64,000 nt of DNA from Polytrichum commune (Eukaryota > Streptophyta > Polytrichopsida > Polytrichales > Polytrichaceae), in the NCBI GenBank assembly GCA_950295325.1, contig OX485806.1, positions 50,525,169 through 50,589,168 of the forward strand. Reading direction: 5' to 3'. The translations under genes and the position numbers were made by a program. The notes below the pieces were generated by a model that was not told where the DNA came from, made no database searches, and saw only the letters and a list, made by a program, of their open reading frames with translations. This document shows positions 44,724 through 57,950 of the stretch, piece by piece (the first letter of the stretch is position 1; each line of letters starts with the position of its first letter).

Positions 44724-45639
44724 TGGCGCGCACCTCTCCATGAGGAGTGCCCACAAGACCATGGGCACAAGGGGGACCCCGGAGTGACACCCGGGACTTG
44801 TGGCGCCATTGGTGAGAGGGCCCAAGTACTCTTAGTGTTGGTGAGGGCCCCGAGAGTTGAGAACGCCTCTCACCCACGGAGACTAAGAGTCATGAGGGTA
44901 AGGCCATGAGTTATGAGTAGCTTATGGCACCCGAATTCCTTGAATGCTAAGGAACACCTCAATCGGATGTGCGAGCTAGGAGATATGGCAATTTGAGTGG
45001 GGTGCAGTCCCGGGACAGCAGTGACCTGGGAGTGGCGCCCGGGACTGCCAAGGTTTGAAGAGCCATAACTTCCTCAATAACTTGCCCAAATGGGGCAAGT
45101 GAGGAGTCCATCGGCATCTACACAAAGAATAGATGACAATAAAATGGTTGCTTGATAGCATCAAACATCATATGTAGAAGTTATGATGGTCTGAAGCTGC
45201 TGGGGGGTTCTAGTCCCAACGGCTAAGGGAAAATGTCTACTTGGCCCCAACCCTTGTAGAGAAACAAAAGGATACTTGACGGTGGGGTAGGGGCCCCGCC
45301 CAAAGTCCTAGAGGCTTATATGGGTGAGGCGGCTTAGCCGACCAAACCCCCCGGAGCACACTTGGCAATGTGCTCCGGGTAGTTGTAGTGTTGTTTTGGC
45401 AACACAATGATCAACTCAAGAGTGGACTGCCATGAATGGAAGTCCACCTTACCCATTGGCTACCTAATAAGGGGAGAGTCCCAAATGCATGTGTAGGAGG
45501 GTTTGGTGACCAAGCCATGAGCTTGAAGGTCTGAGGTTTTGGGAGTTAACCATGCATGTGCAGATTAGTGCTCGTGGCACTTGCTAGGTTGGAAAGGCGG
45601 TCAAGCTAAGTTAAGGAAAACTAGCAAAGGTTGCGACAC
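44724..45639 (+). repeat. LTR-A, 5' LTR of a Gypsy fragment
   Basis: It begins TGGCGCGCACCTC (one base from TGTCGC) and ends GTTGCGACA, 916 bp. A primer-binding site follows two bases later, so this is a 5' LTR. Confidence 0.8.
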
Positions 45640-45641
45640 GT

Positions 45642-45653
45642 GGTATCATAGCA
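45642..45653 (+). other. Primer-binding site, tRNA-iMet type
   Basis: TGGTATCATAGC, one change from TGGTATCAGAGC, two bases after the LTR. Confidence 0.75.
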
Positions 45654-45689
45654 GGGTTTTAGTATTTGAGCTAGCACTTTGAAGGAAAC

Positions 45690-46117
45690 ATGGCTATCAA
45701 ACGTGGGGGTGACGATGGTGATCCCGGGAATTGCAAAAAGTTGTGACACTCAAAACGGAACAAGGATCATGCCCAAGAGGATGCTGACCCCACCATTGAT
45801 TCTAATGAAAATGGTAGGGATGATGGTACAATGGGGGAGGAAGTGGTGGAATCCCGCGAGAGGGTTCCCGTAAACCTCAAAGAAAATTCGGTGGCTAGAT
45901 TACCGAATGCACCCGAAAACTTGGAAGGTGGTAATATTGGATTAAAATTCTAACTCAAAATGCTTGAATTCATGGACTCCGTGAATCAAGAACTCAAGCG
46001 TGGTAAAGATGAAAGGGCCCGACAAGACAACATGATCGAGCTCCTCATGATGTATGGTAGTAGGCCTTCTTCTTCAACAAAAAAAATGGCGAAGGTTAAT
46101 ATGCCAAGTACCTTTTC
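45690..46117 (+). pseudogene. Gypsy gag 5' fragment
   Basis: The ATG at 45,690 begins MAIKRGGDDGDPGN and meets stops soon after. A later frame reads MLEFMDSVNQELKRGKDERA, coiled-coil-like. It is cut at 46,117 by an LTR-A in reverse orientation. It is the same family as 36,040-37,330, judged by the shared start. Confidence 0.65.
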
Positions 46118-47014
46118 TGTCGCGACCCTTGCTAGCCCCCTTGACAATCTTGCCAATTTTCATTTCTAGCAAAAGTTACGAGCGCCAACCTTTCGAATTC
46201 CGCCATGCTAATGGTTAGCTCCTCCTACCCCGGACCATATAGTTCATAGGAGGGAACCAACCCTCCTACTTTGCTTTTGGGACTCACCCCTTAATTAGTA
46301 ACCCATTCCTTGATGTGAGCTTCCATCCATGGAAGCCCAATCTTATGTTGATCATCGCGTTGCCGGAGCAACACTACAACAACCCGAAGCGTACTAGGCA
46401 ACTATGGCCTCACAATGGGCCAAAGCCCATGGAGGCCTTGCCGTTCGGCCTCGGGTGGGTGAGGCCACACCACCTCACCCATATAAGCCTCTAGGACTTT
46501 ACGCAAGGCCCCTACCCCACCGTCAACCAACCTCTTGTCTCTCTACCAAGAGTTGGGGCCAAGTGGACATTTTCCTTTAGCTGCTGGGCCTAGAACCCCC
46601 CCAGCAGCTTCAGACCATCATAACTTCCTTGTATGATGTCTGATCATAACAACCAACCACCCCATCTTCATCTACGCTTCACGTAGATGCCGATGGACTC
46701 CTCACTTGCCCCATTCGGGCAAGTCTTGAGGAAGTTATGCCTGTTTGAACCTTGGCAGTCCTGGGAATCCCTCCCAGGCACTGCTGTACCAGGGCGCTGT
46801 CCCGGGACAGCGCCCCACTCAAATGGCCATAACTCCTAGCTCACACCTCCGCATGAGATAATCTTGAGCATTCTAGAATCACCACGCCATGAGCTACGCA
46901 AAGCTTTTGGCCTTACCCTCATGCCTCCTAGTCTCCGTGGGTGGGAGGCGTTCCCAACGCCCGGGGCCCTCACCCACACTAGGATAACTTGGGCCCTCTC
47001 ACCAACGGCGCCAC
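46118..47014 (-). repeat. LTR-A, reverse, 5' end missing
   Basis: On the plus strand it starts TGTCGCGACCCTTGC and runs as the reverse complement of LTR-A to GGCGCCACAAGTC. The last 90 or so bases (which would hold CTCCATGGAG-like words and GCGACA) are missing. The junction is with a Copia fragment. Confidence 0.8.
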
Positions 47015-47103
47015 AAGTCTCACACATAGTCGACCTGATTTGTCTTATTTGGTAGGTATAGTAAGCACATACATGCATGGCAAAATCCCAGAACTCTCAC
47101 TTG

Positions 47104-47681
47104 CAGGTTGTGAAACGTATCTTTAGATATGTAAGTGGCAATCGGGACTATGGTATCATGTTCAGAGAGACCAAAGCATGTTGATTGGATATGTAGATTT
47201 GGACTATGTAAGAGATGCAGAAAACGGTAGATCGACGACATGTATTGTATTTCAATTGGGCAATAGTCCGATCACATAGCACTCGAAAAGGCAACCAACA
47301 GATGCTCTTTCTAGTATTGAGGCTGAATATAGAGCCTTGTCTGATTCGGCAAGGGAAACAATATGGCTTATGTCACTGCTCAAGGATCTTGGTTTCAAGA
47401 AGCTTAATCCTGTGACGATATTTTGTGATAATGAAAGTAGTATCAAACTGGCATACAATCCGGTTTTCCATTCTAGGACGAAGCATATTACCACGCATTA
47501 TCACTTCGTTAGAGAGAAGGTGGAGAGCGGGGAAATTCAAGTACTACATGTGCCAACAACTGAGCAAACTGTCAATTTGTTGACTAAGCCACTTGGGAAG
47601 TTCTTATTTGAGAAATTTAAAGATGCTCTTCAGATTACAAGTACTAAAGACCAGGAACACTCATCTTCATTGAGAATCTAG
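47104..47681 (+). pseudogene. Ty1/Copia reverse transcriptase end and RNase H remnant
   Basis: The frame reads VVKRIFRYVSGNRDYGIMF, then after a shift LIGYVDLDYVRDAENGRSTT, SPIT-stop-HSKRQPT, SSIEAEYRALSDSARETIWL, FCDNESSIKLAYNP, TKHITTHYHFVREKVESGEI and LLTKPLGKF. This is the standard order of the Copia RNase H domain and C-terminus. The stop at SPIT*HSK is at a conserved Trp. A purine-rich GGGGAGGGA follows the end, as a polypurine tract. Confidence 0.9.
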
Positions 47682-48297
47682 GGGAGGGATGTCTTGGACT
47701 TAGGGAGAGTGTTGATAAGTCCAAGCTATACTTAGCAACAAGGTAGATGGATCAAAAGTAGTTAGAAATAAATGCACTTGCATGTTGCTAGCATTACTGC
47801 CCAGTTAGTGCCTAAGTCATTGCCGAAATATTCTCCTGGCGGTCACTATAGCAGATCTTATATAAAACGCTTAATTATACTCTTTAATTATCTAATAAAG
47901 TTGTGCTCGTCGTATGATGAAGCTCAATTGTTGATAACTTCTTCAAGGTTGTGGGGCCTTGAAGCAAAAGGTACACAGGGTACCACTCGAATCCTCCCTC
48001 AATGTTCTGAACTGTTTATGTCCAAGGTACTCCAATTTATTGCCATGGATATTTTCTCACACTTACTGGCTTTCAGTTGTGATTTGGTGAGAGCTGCAAA
48101 TACTTATGTCCGGCTTCCACTTTGTGTAATATCCAACCATCATGGGCTCAATCATTATCTGCTATTCGCATTTGGCTAGCATTTTATTGAATTGACCTAT
48201 ATAGTCTTTGAAGTTGTAATAATATCTAGAATTGTCATGTTGTAAGCATCAAGAGGTTGACATGTTTGTAAACCACATGCCCGCCCGCGAGCCCCCC
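47682..48297 (+). other. Probable 3' LTR of the Copia remnant
   Basis: After the purine tract, TGTCTTGGACTT or TGTTGATAAGTCC could begin the LTR. A TG...CA end at AAACCACA near 48,280 is plausible. No second copy is in the window, so the borders are unproven. Confidence 0.35.
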
Positions 48298-48906
48298 GTG
48301 TTGCTCGCCTCCTCCCTCCACCTTCCTTTTCCGTGGGGCTAAACCATGGCCCATATTGCAGTTGTGCTTGGGCTCATGAAGTGCCCTAGTGACATGGGAG
48401 GTCCATATTATAGTACAGTTTTTTCAATTTTTGGCCATATAACTATGTTTAAATTTATGTGATGGCACTTGATGAGAGAGATAGAGAGAGAGACTAAAAT
48501 GGCATTTGTGATGACATTTATCCGAAGAGGAGACCGAGTTTGCAAAGTGGGAGGGTTACGAGGCACTAGTCTTGAAGATGCGCCGACCGCTAGCAACACT
48601 TGCCAACTTTGATGGTGTGGAGGACATGTCATCAAATGGTGATGCCCAACTAGATGAAAATGATGGCCGTGAGGAGCATGGTGGGACTCGGGCGTGTTCC
48701 TAGTTGTTGTTGCTATGTTTTTTATTCAACATTAGTTTTAAACATTATTCCGATGCAAATGGCTAGTATCTAACTTCTAGATTAACAAAAAATGTTTTGA
48801 TATACAATATTACTCACAAGCAACGAGTGCCCGGGAAGTTTTTGGGCATAGACAATCAAGATCCTAGTGACTCTAAATCCAACAGGCTACATGTTGTCAT
48901 GGCTTG
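48298..48906. other. Spacer, no gene recognised
   Basis: A short GAGA run lies near 48,475-48,495. It ends at GCTTG, the target of the next element. Confidence 0.3.
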
Positions 48907-51744
48907 TGTGGTACTTTTGGGCCACCCCCTTTCGAGGGAGCCTAAAAGTATCACACAAGCCCTTCGGTGAAGGTGGCCTGCATTTGCAGGCGCCCAAGCC
49001 GAACCCGGATGATAGGTGTATAACGTGAGTAGTTAGATTTTTAAGGGAGATTAAATATGCGTCGTAGTACCTCCGGAGGTTAGGCCTTAGTTTTTTACTA
49101 GTGTGGCTTTAAACTCCACTAACCAATTTCATATCTAGTTCTAACCTTAACCTACAACCTATTCTACGCGCAGACGCACCAGCCTTGAAACCAAGGCAAT
49201 CCTAATTTGTGAATTGGGATGGTTCTGATACACCCAACCGGGTGTGACTCATACCACCCTAACTCAACGAACGGAATAACGACAATTTGATGGACCATTC
49301 AATTCTTCCTATTTCTTTATTTAGTTCTATTTAGTTTTCTAAGCGGGGGAACTTGGCCTAAGTCCCACCCTTCACACAAATTCCTTCTTAATTACTTATT
49401 TTTGTTTGCACGTCCTAACTTACTACATTAACATATTAGGCATCACCCCTTACCTCGGGTCTCTTGCCGACAAGGGTTTACGATTTATTTTGTATGTTTT
49501 GATTGTTAAATGTGTTTACACTGGATAGACCACGAAATGCAACTCAATGGGACCAGGGTGACGGGCGACCTGTAGGTTCAACCTGTTGCGCAATCTTCAT
49601 AAATTGGGGCCATTACTCCCAATCTATGGGGCCAACAACATAATAGTGGATTCGCGGGTCATTAACCCCACCTTTCCACCAACAACATTCAGAGTGGTCG
49701 TGTCGGTGATTAATCCGACTTACCACACACGAAACTTGCTAATAAATGAAGCTACTACCACAAAACATACCAAGGGCCCCGAAAACAATGGAATTGGGTA
49801 CTCCCTTGGCGGTCAAGTGGCAAGCCACTTGACCTTACGAGATAGGTGAGTGGGTTTAGAGATGCGTACCTTAGCCGTGCTCCCTCCAATCCTAAATGGA
49901 AGGCTTAAGGTTAGTTAATTTACCTCAATTTTCCTCGGTTGATTTGGGCTTGATGTAGGCCGAGCCGCTACCTCCTTCCTTGCTCCACTTTCCGAGCGTC
50001 GACCTTGCCTCCTTCTTTGTAACTAGTTTGGTAGTAAGCGTACCTTAGTTAACAATTAAAATATAAAGTGTTATTCTGCCCTGTAATTTAATCCTAAGCA
50101 TAATATTTATACTTAGTGCACCAAATTATCTTTCCAATGATCTAAAAATCACTCTAATCGGATAAGAAATGCAAAAGTTATGAGGGTTGGAAGTGTGAGG
50201 TCGATTCAACCGACCCTTCCAACCCACCTATCTACCTTCTAACTTCAAAAATTCATAGCACATTCCTTACTACTTGGATCTAGGCTTTCCTTATACCATT
50301 GGAAAGCTATGAACAAGCTCTAACTAGAAAAATTATGACATCAGCAGGTTAAGCTAATAGAAATTCAGCGGACTCCTTGTAACACAGCAGTCAATCAAGA
50401 AGGCTTAAACTATGTATCTCGCCTTCAACAATTCATATCTAATTCAAATCTTAGTCAAATCAAACGTTCTATATGACCCTGGAGAGATATTAAAAATATG
50501 TATTTGATAAAAATATGTGATTAGAAAGGTAAGCCGAAGTGAACCCAGCAGGTCCTCTGTAATGCAGCAGTCAACCAAAAGTTCTCAAACTATGTGTCCC
50601 ATCTTGCACAATTCATATCTAATTCAAATCATGCTCAAATCAAATGTTCTAAGCCATTTTGGAAAGCTACACAAAAGTTCTACTTGGGAAAAATATAATT
50701 TCTTGGAATTAAAATTCCTATTGGGCTCGCAGGTCTGATCCAGCAGCCGCTACCCACAAGACCACCCAGTTTTTCTACTCCATCTTTGAAAATCCATAAC
50801 TAATTGTCATCTCAACCAAATCACAAATGGGAAACGGCTATGGATAGCTATATAAAATCTCTCTAAGAGAAAAATGATAAGTATCTTGTTCTAGCTTTTG
50901 AACTAAGCCTTCAGGGCATTGGCAGATGAGGTCTATAATGCCTCTACTCAAAATTCTACCATCCAACCTACCTCTACAAAAGAAGGAATAATTTTGTTGG
51001 TGTGTTAATAAACACACAACCTAACTAGGAGAGAGGGAGTAGAGGAGGTTCTCAAGCCTTTCTTTTAGACCATTGAGAATACATGCTAAAGGATTTTTTC
51101 CTAACTACATTGAAGCAGGGCTTCGCCCAAAAACTAGAGAAAGAGAGAGAGCTACAAGGTGGAAGGAGGGGTTTTTAAACCCTCTCACAAAAGGGTTGGA
51201 CCCCTCCTCCACCGGATCCATTTTTCAAACCCTTTCCCAAAATTTTGGCTCGGGGTTTTTCCCGGTTGAGGTTGCCACCCTCTCGCCGAGGTGGCTCCGA
51301 CAAAAAACCTTTAGAAATCTTTCTAATTTTTCCGCCATCGAGTTGGCAAGGGGGCAAGTGGGCAAGTATCCCCCTTGCTCTCTTTCTTTTTTGTCTTCAA
51401 AATTCTTCACGCCGATTTTATCTTCTTACGTAAAACACCTCCAATAGTCTTGTGTGCCTCACACTAACTAATAAACTAACACTTGCTTAGCTAGCATCTA
51501 CTAACAATTGCTTAATAACTAGCATCTACTAATATTTGCTTAGCTAGTTGTTTTTACTAGCTAGCACATTTTTTCTACTTTGCTATCTTCTAGCACTACT
51601 TAGTTTCATTTTGACCTTCCTTCTTCTAGGCTAAATGCTAAATGAACTAATTTTTCCTAAATTCCCTATCAATTCTAACTTTTAATGCTAACATTCTAAC
51701 TAAAAGTGATCCCGCAGAGTGGTGGACCACTCAAAGGGTTCACA
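48907..51744 (-). mobile_element. 2.84-kb LTR-like element, copy 2, inverted (TSD GCTTG)
   Basis: It starts TGTGGTACTTTTGGG and ends AAAGGGTTCACA, the reverse complement of 25,041-28,008, with GCTTG on both sides (48,902-48,906 and 51,745-51,749). It is about 130 bp shorter because the segment between GAGACCCGA and GATGCCTAATATG in copy 1 is reduced here. It has no retroelement coding region. Confidence 0.85.
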
Positions 51745-54741
51745 GCTTGGATTTGCCTTATTCATTTGAGGTATGTTCTAAAGATTCCTCTAAAATGATC
51801 TTTTATTTAAATGCAAGACACTTCGCATGAAGGCTTTAGTTGGAATGTCGGAGTTGTTAAATTCTATCACAATAAGTTGTTAAGTTTGTGACCACTATTT
51901 TAAGTTGATAAGAAACTTGTTGATGTTCTTGATCAAGACATGACCAATTTTTACCCAGTCAAGTGTTTGTTTATTCAATCTTATCAATTGTATGCAACAA
52001 GACTTCTGTTGAGGACAATGTCTTGGTCAATATTAATAAGCCGTTTTTTTGGTTTCAGGTACCATATTGTTGCATACATTGAAGTCACTGCTACCATATA
52101 CCAAGATGATAAGGTTTGTGTTGCTTTCGGGCATCGTTTAAAGCTTAAACATTGATGCATAGGGTGTCAAGATTTTTATTGCAAATAACACATGATTTGA
52201 TTATGACCCAGTGGTTTTTGTGTCCTAAATCTCCATGCACTTGCTCAAATACTCCATCATAGGGCCGCTTTACACTATGGTCAAGGGCCGTGACTATGAA
52301 ATTGTGAGGCCCCGTCAAACTTACCAGAAGGCCGTCCCATGATAATTGAAATTGAATTTTTCGTGGTCACTGGCCTTCAAGTGCAGTGTTAAGGTATACG
52401 TGACTGGGCTCAACCAAATGCTATTTCGTTACTATCCTAGTCATAAGAGCCCTTCTATGCATTCATTTATAATAATCAAGGGTTGTGAGATTCTAAAGTG
52501 GCATGGTCTCCCGGTTAGAGCCACCTTTTTGAGGTGGGCTCACCACAAAATCCGCTAGACCATGAAATTTTCCATTTGCATGCCATGTAGGACTCCATGT
52601 AGGTTTGTCATCCATTCGAATTTCCCTGTCCCTTAGGCCCTCAAGCTCTACTGATAGTGCCCCTTATTGGTACATAAAGTATGGATGTGTTAATTGAACA
52701 ATTTTGATTTGTATAATGGCAGCTTTTGATAGAGGTGGATCAATTAAGCAACATTCCCACAACATACATTCAGATAAAAGGCTCCAACAAGGAGGCAGTG
52801 GCAGCTGCAGGTCTAGCGCTCAATCTAGAGGGCAGTTACACTACTATGGTAGGAACCACTGTCACATTATTTACCCTTTTTTAAATTGTGAAATGTGGCT
52901 AAGAGAGGGTGTGTCATATCTTTATATTTTTAGGGTTTGACACTCTATTTGGTACATTATCTTTTGTTAAGGAGAAGAAGACAAAACAAAATCAACTTCC
53001 AACAAGAAAACTCTCATATAACATTGATGATCAACTTACTACTAAGTATGTACTTGCATCCAAGGGCACCCAAGTTGTGTACCAATAACATTAAGGTATT
53101 CAACCGAGTCTAGAAAGTTACTTGAAGAATGAGTTAATTTTAGATAGGTCCATTTCTAACACAATTAGCTAAAACTAGAAGTATGTGTCACTTAACTTAC
53201 TCTACTTTGTGTGACTAGCCATATATTGAGATCATACTGGGAACTGGTGGAGACACTAGAGGTGTGGAGGATCCACATGCAGCCCGGTTGCAGGAACTTG
53301 TGCAATATGTACAGGCTCAGGTAGGTATTTGAAACATATTAAACCCCTAAATGCTTTTAGCATGTTCATACCAATTGTGTTTTAGTTACTTCGTGTGGGT
53401 TTCAAGAAAAATAACCTTGCAAGACAACAAGCTATCACTACCTTACCAAAAAATCACATCACAATCTATATTCACGCTCTACAGTTTCAAAAAACCATAT
53501 GTATGAAAGGCCCAAATCTTTCTCCAAAATTATTTAGGGGTTAACCACCAGGTGCTTAGCTTATTACAAAGAATCACAAACCTGGAAGTGAAGTATGTTT
53601 AGGGTCAGGGGTTGAATGGTTAAGAATTAATACTTTTTCCAGGTGATGACAACTTTGCTTGTTTAATGTTTGTGAGTCTTACTCTTATTTGGCACACCAT
53701 GCAATATACTGTACGTTCAGGTCTGATTGGGTGAGTGTTTGCTTAAATTCAATTTCCATGTCATCTATGAAGAGGTTCCAACCAATCACATGATGGCATG
53801 TGGCATATTTTGACCAGAAACAATCAATTTACGCTTAATCTGACCCTCACATAGGGTAGATCTGCTAATTATTGCGACACCTTGCTTTATGCCTAACTAT
53901 TGATTGAATTGGAGCTTGACTGAATTGGAGTTCTGTACATGTGGTAAGGCAGTGGTGAGGGGTGCAGCAGCAAGGAAACGATTTGAGCACATCCTTAACA
54001 TTTTTCTTAATGGATATGTGAAGACAGTTTCAAAATGAGTCGGCCGTAACAACAACCTTTTGCTAAGTGCCTGAACTTTTTTTTTTGTTATAGCTGAATC
54101 AATGATTGCTAAATTAAATAATTGATCATTCTCTACAGCTTTGACTGGATAGAATAGAGTTGAATAGACAGTAGTTTATTTCGAACATTCATGAAAGGTT
54201 TTCACATAAATTATAAAAGTCAATGAAGGAGTTGGTATTCCTAAAGTCATGTTGTGCAACATTAATTGTTCCATGCAGTCATTAGACTTTGCTGACACCT
54301 GTACGCAGAGTTGGCTCCAAAGTGGGGACCTTATGTAGTATTGGCATGTTTACATATATTTAAGATGTAGAAGATAAGGCATGAAGGATAATATAATGGA
54401 GTTTTTTGGTTGCTTCATAGATGTTTATTCATTGTTAGCTTGCTGATAAGGATCTCATTAAGTGTTGGGTGCTTGATTAAATTCTCATTAATTATGTGGT
54501 GGCCGCAAGATAGTTAATTAATTGTTAAGCGGTAACCTAGGTTTTAACAAACGGAGGGATGACGGCTGATTAGGTTTTCATTGGATGATGTTCGTTTAAT
54601 TTGGATGATCAAAGTTTCTATATATGGAGGTGGTATGCATAGTTGCAGTATCACCTTCATATTTTATGATCTTGTGTATATTGCATCTTAGTTTTTAGTT
54701 TTTTAATTTTTATTGTAAGTGTTTTTTCCCCGTCCATAGTC
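51745..54741. other. Mostly unassigned DNA
   Basis: It is AT-rich, without shared repeats. A few exon-like segments are listed separately. Nothing else is supported. Confidence 0.3.
52722..53321 (+). other. Two exon-like segments, possible host gene fragment
   Basis: At about 52,733-52,847, between TTTTGATAGAG and GTAGGAACC, a frame reads VDQLSNIPTTYIQIKGSNKE then AVAAAGLALNLEG. At about 53,221-53,320, between GTGACTAG and GTAGGTATT, it reads EIILGTGGDTRGVEDPHAAR then LQELVQYVQAQ. The alternation resembles a KH-type RNA-binding segment, but I cannot name the gene. There is no start or stop context, and it may be a fragment. Confidence 0.3.
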
Positions 54742-55264
54742 ATGGCCACTACTAGCACCAGCAGACTTTCCAAGCTTGTCACATGTGTGACTGACATAGA
54801 TGAGAATTTCAGAGATGTTTGGTTTGAGGACAAGATTCTAAATAGATATGGTACTTTTGATTACATCCGTTCAGAAAATGCAAAGAGAGGGTCTGGTTCA
54901 AATCCTTTTTTTTTATTGCATTGTGATCTTATAGATCGAAAATGTTTAACCACAATCACGATGACAATAGTTAGATGATGTAATACATCATCACCAGGAT
55001 AACATTCGTGCCGGGGCATATGTCAGGACAGAAAGTTTCGGAGTCAAACGTAAACATGTAGGTGGATTTCAAAAGGGTGACATGCCTTTTACAATCTTAG
55101 TATTACAAAATACACATGTTGTGATTTTACCCTCGTTTGTACCCGAATTGCTTCCAATTTTTTATGCAAACACTTGTATAAGAAATTTCAAAAAAAGATC
55201 TCACGAAAGTTTTCAAATGGCTACGTTCAGTGCAATAGTGATTGGTGTGAGAGGTGACTATAAG
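54742..55264 (+). other. Two open frames of unknown nature
   Basis: Frames of 78 codons (54,742-54,978, start MATTSTSRLSKLV) and 73 codons (55,082-55,303) are in the same area. The second enters the tandem repeat. No domain is recognised. They may be part of the mobile gene that follows or chance frames. Confidence 0.25.
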
Positions 55265-55565
55265 AGTGACTATTTAGTAAGTAGAGTAAGGCTAGCCAAC
55301 TAGTTATTTAGTAAGTAGAGTAAGGGTAACCAACTAGTCATTTAGTAAGTACAGTAAGGGTAACCAACTAGTCATTTAGTAAGTACAGTAAGGCTAACCA
55401 ACTAGTTATTTAGTAAGTACAGTAAGGCTAACCAACTAGTTATATAATAAGTAGGCCTAACCACTGGGCGCACTTAGCCACTAGGCCTGACACCACCCTA
55501 AATCCGGCCTCCCCAAAAAAGACATGAGGCCCACGGCCCCACTCCGCCTTGGTGGCAAGCATAGT
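55265..55565. repeat. Inverted arm, left: tandem AAGTA-AGTAAGG-AACCAACTAGT units
   Basis: About five copies of a 39-40 bp unit (TTTAGTAAGTACAGTAAGG plus CTAACCAACTAGT) are followed by AGCCACTAGGCCTGACACC and a CCGGCCTCCCC segment. The same sequence in inverse order is at 63,034-63,385. Confidence 0.85.
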
Positions 55566-56642
55566 TTTCAACGAAATATAACATATTTGTATATTGTTGG
55601 CGATTGTTTGTTTGACTCTATATCATATTTATTAAGGTATAAAGAAACATCTGCATCGTTAAGAACTAATTCAATGCAACATTTGGGGTGTGTGGGGTGA
55701 TTTTACTACTATCAAGTGGGTTTTAGATTACTTAAAAACCCCAATTAATGTTTGGAATGTACATAATGGTAGAATTTTATGTACGTTTCGTGTAAATTTC
55801 AATTCGGAAAAAACTCCCTATAGCATTTGATTTTTTTTTAAACAATTTAGAACCTATCGAGATAATTCCTGGATAAAAAACCATAAATGTCCCAACGGAA
55901 ACAAGACAAGGAGATATTATAGATTTAAGAAATGATTCTATTTCAAACCCTGATAATAATATTTATACAAAACATCCAAAAATAAATTATGAAAATTCAA
56001 ATTCAGAAGAATATATTGGTACAATACAGAATAAATTTTTAAAAAAATTAAAATGAAAATTTTCAAACATAAATCATAAAAACTATGTTGACGTAAACAA
56101 GGTTCAAAAAAATAATAACTTCCAACGAGTTACATCATATTGTAATAATATAGGTGATTGTTTATTTCACTCGATATCTTATTTATTACACCGTAAAGAA
56201 TCATCAACTATGTTAAGAATTAATACGATACATCATTTAAAAGAATATTCCTAAAGCTAAACAAACTCGTTGTAAGAAATTGACGAAATATTCTTTATAT
56301 AATTTACACAATGAAAGAATTTTGAGCGAGGACGATTACAGAACTATCTTCAAAAAATAATAAGAAAACTTGAAAAGAAACGTATGATGAATAAATTGAG
56401 GATATATTTGACAAAAATAAAAAATTTAACTATCAAATATCTGCATCAAATTAAAAAAAATATTGAAGAATGAGATTGTTTAGAAGAAATAGCAAATAAG
56501 ATTCAAATTGATAAGGACTTTAATATATGAAATAATGTAGAGGCCAATATAATAGAAGTTTATACATCAAATGAAATCATTGAAAAACATGATCTTGCTA
56601 TGGATATTCAGATCCAACCACGTGTCAGTCATATACCATGTC

Positions 56643-57638
56643 TGTCGCAACCCTTGCTAGCCCCTCTTGACCATCTTGCCAATTTTCATTTCCTAGCAAA
56701 GGTTACGAGCGCTAACACTTCGCATACCGCCATGCTAATGGTTAGCTCCTCTCACCCCGGACCTTATAGTTCATAGGAGGGGAACCAACCCTCCTACTTT
56801 GCTTTCGGGACTCACCCCTTCAATCGGTAACCAACCCCTTTAATCGGTAACCAATCCTTAGATGTGGACTTCCATCCATGGAAGTCCAATCTTATGTTGA
56901 TCATCGCGTTGCCGGAGCAACACTACAACAACCCGAACCATACTAGGCAACTATGGCCTCACATTAGGCCAATGCCAATGGAGGCCGTGCCGTTCGGCCT
57001 CGGGTGGGTGAGGCCAACCCACCTCACCCATATAAGCCTCTAGGACTCTATGCGGGGCCCTTACCCCACCGTCAACCAACCTCTTGTCTCTCTACCAGGA
57101 GTTGGGGCCAAGTGGACATTTTCCTTTAGCTGCTGGGCCTAGAACCCCCCCAGCAGCTTCAGACCATCATAACTTCCTTGTACGATGTCTGATCATAACA
57201 ACCAACCACTCCATCTTCATCTACGCTTCACGTAGATGCCGATGGACTCCTCACTTGCCCCATTCGGGCAAGTCTTGAGGAAGTTATGCCTGTTTGAACC
57301 TTGGCAGTCCCGGGAATCACTCCCAGGCACTGCTGTACCAGGGCGCTGTCCCGGGACAGCGCCCCACTCAAATGGCCATAACTCCTAGCTCACACCTCCG
57401 CTTGAGGTGATCTTGAGCATTCTAGAATCACCACGCCATGAGCTACGCATAGCTCATGGCCTTACCCTCATGCCTCCTAGTCTCCGTGGGTGGGAGGCGT
57501 TCCCAACGCCCGGGCCCTCACCCACACTAGGATCACTTGGGCCCTCTCACCAACGGCGCCACAAGTCCCGGGTGTCACTCCAGGGTCCCCCTTGTGCCCA
57601 TGGTGTTTCGGGCACTCCTCATGGAGAGGTGCGCGACA
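56643..57638 (-). mobile_element. Solo LTR-A, reverse (TSD ATGTC)
   Basis: Plus strand starts TGTCGCAACCCTTGC and ends AGGTGCGCGACA, 996 bp. ATGTC flanks both sides (56,638-56,642 and 57,639-57,643). It is inserted in the helicase pseudogene between the OTU and helicase parts. Confidence 0.9.
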
Positions 57639-57950
57639 ATGTCAAAATTCAAATCAACACAAATTTTGCGATATCGACTTAATGAAAAATGATAATTTTT
57701 AAAATTATTAGGTCTTTTAAATATGGAACAAAGAGCTATTTATGATGATTTGATGTATAGAAAACGAATCAATTCAAATGAGCCTATACATTTTTTTCTT
57801 ACAGGTGGTACTGGAACTCTTACGTTTTTATTATAGTGATTTACAATCCAATTCATTGAAATCAAAGGTACTATTAATGGCATTTACGGGTAAAACAACA
57901 TTTAATATAGATGGTTGTACCATACACTCGGCATTATGTATTCCTATAGT

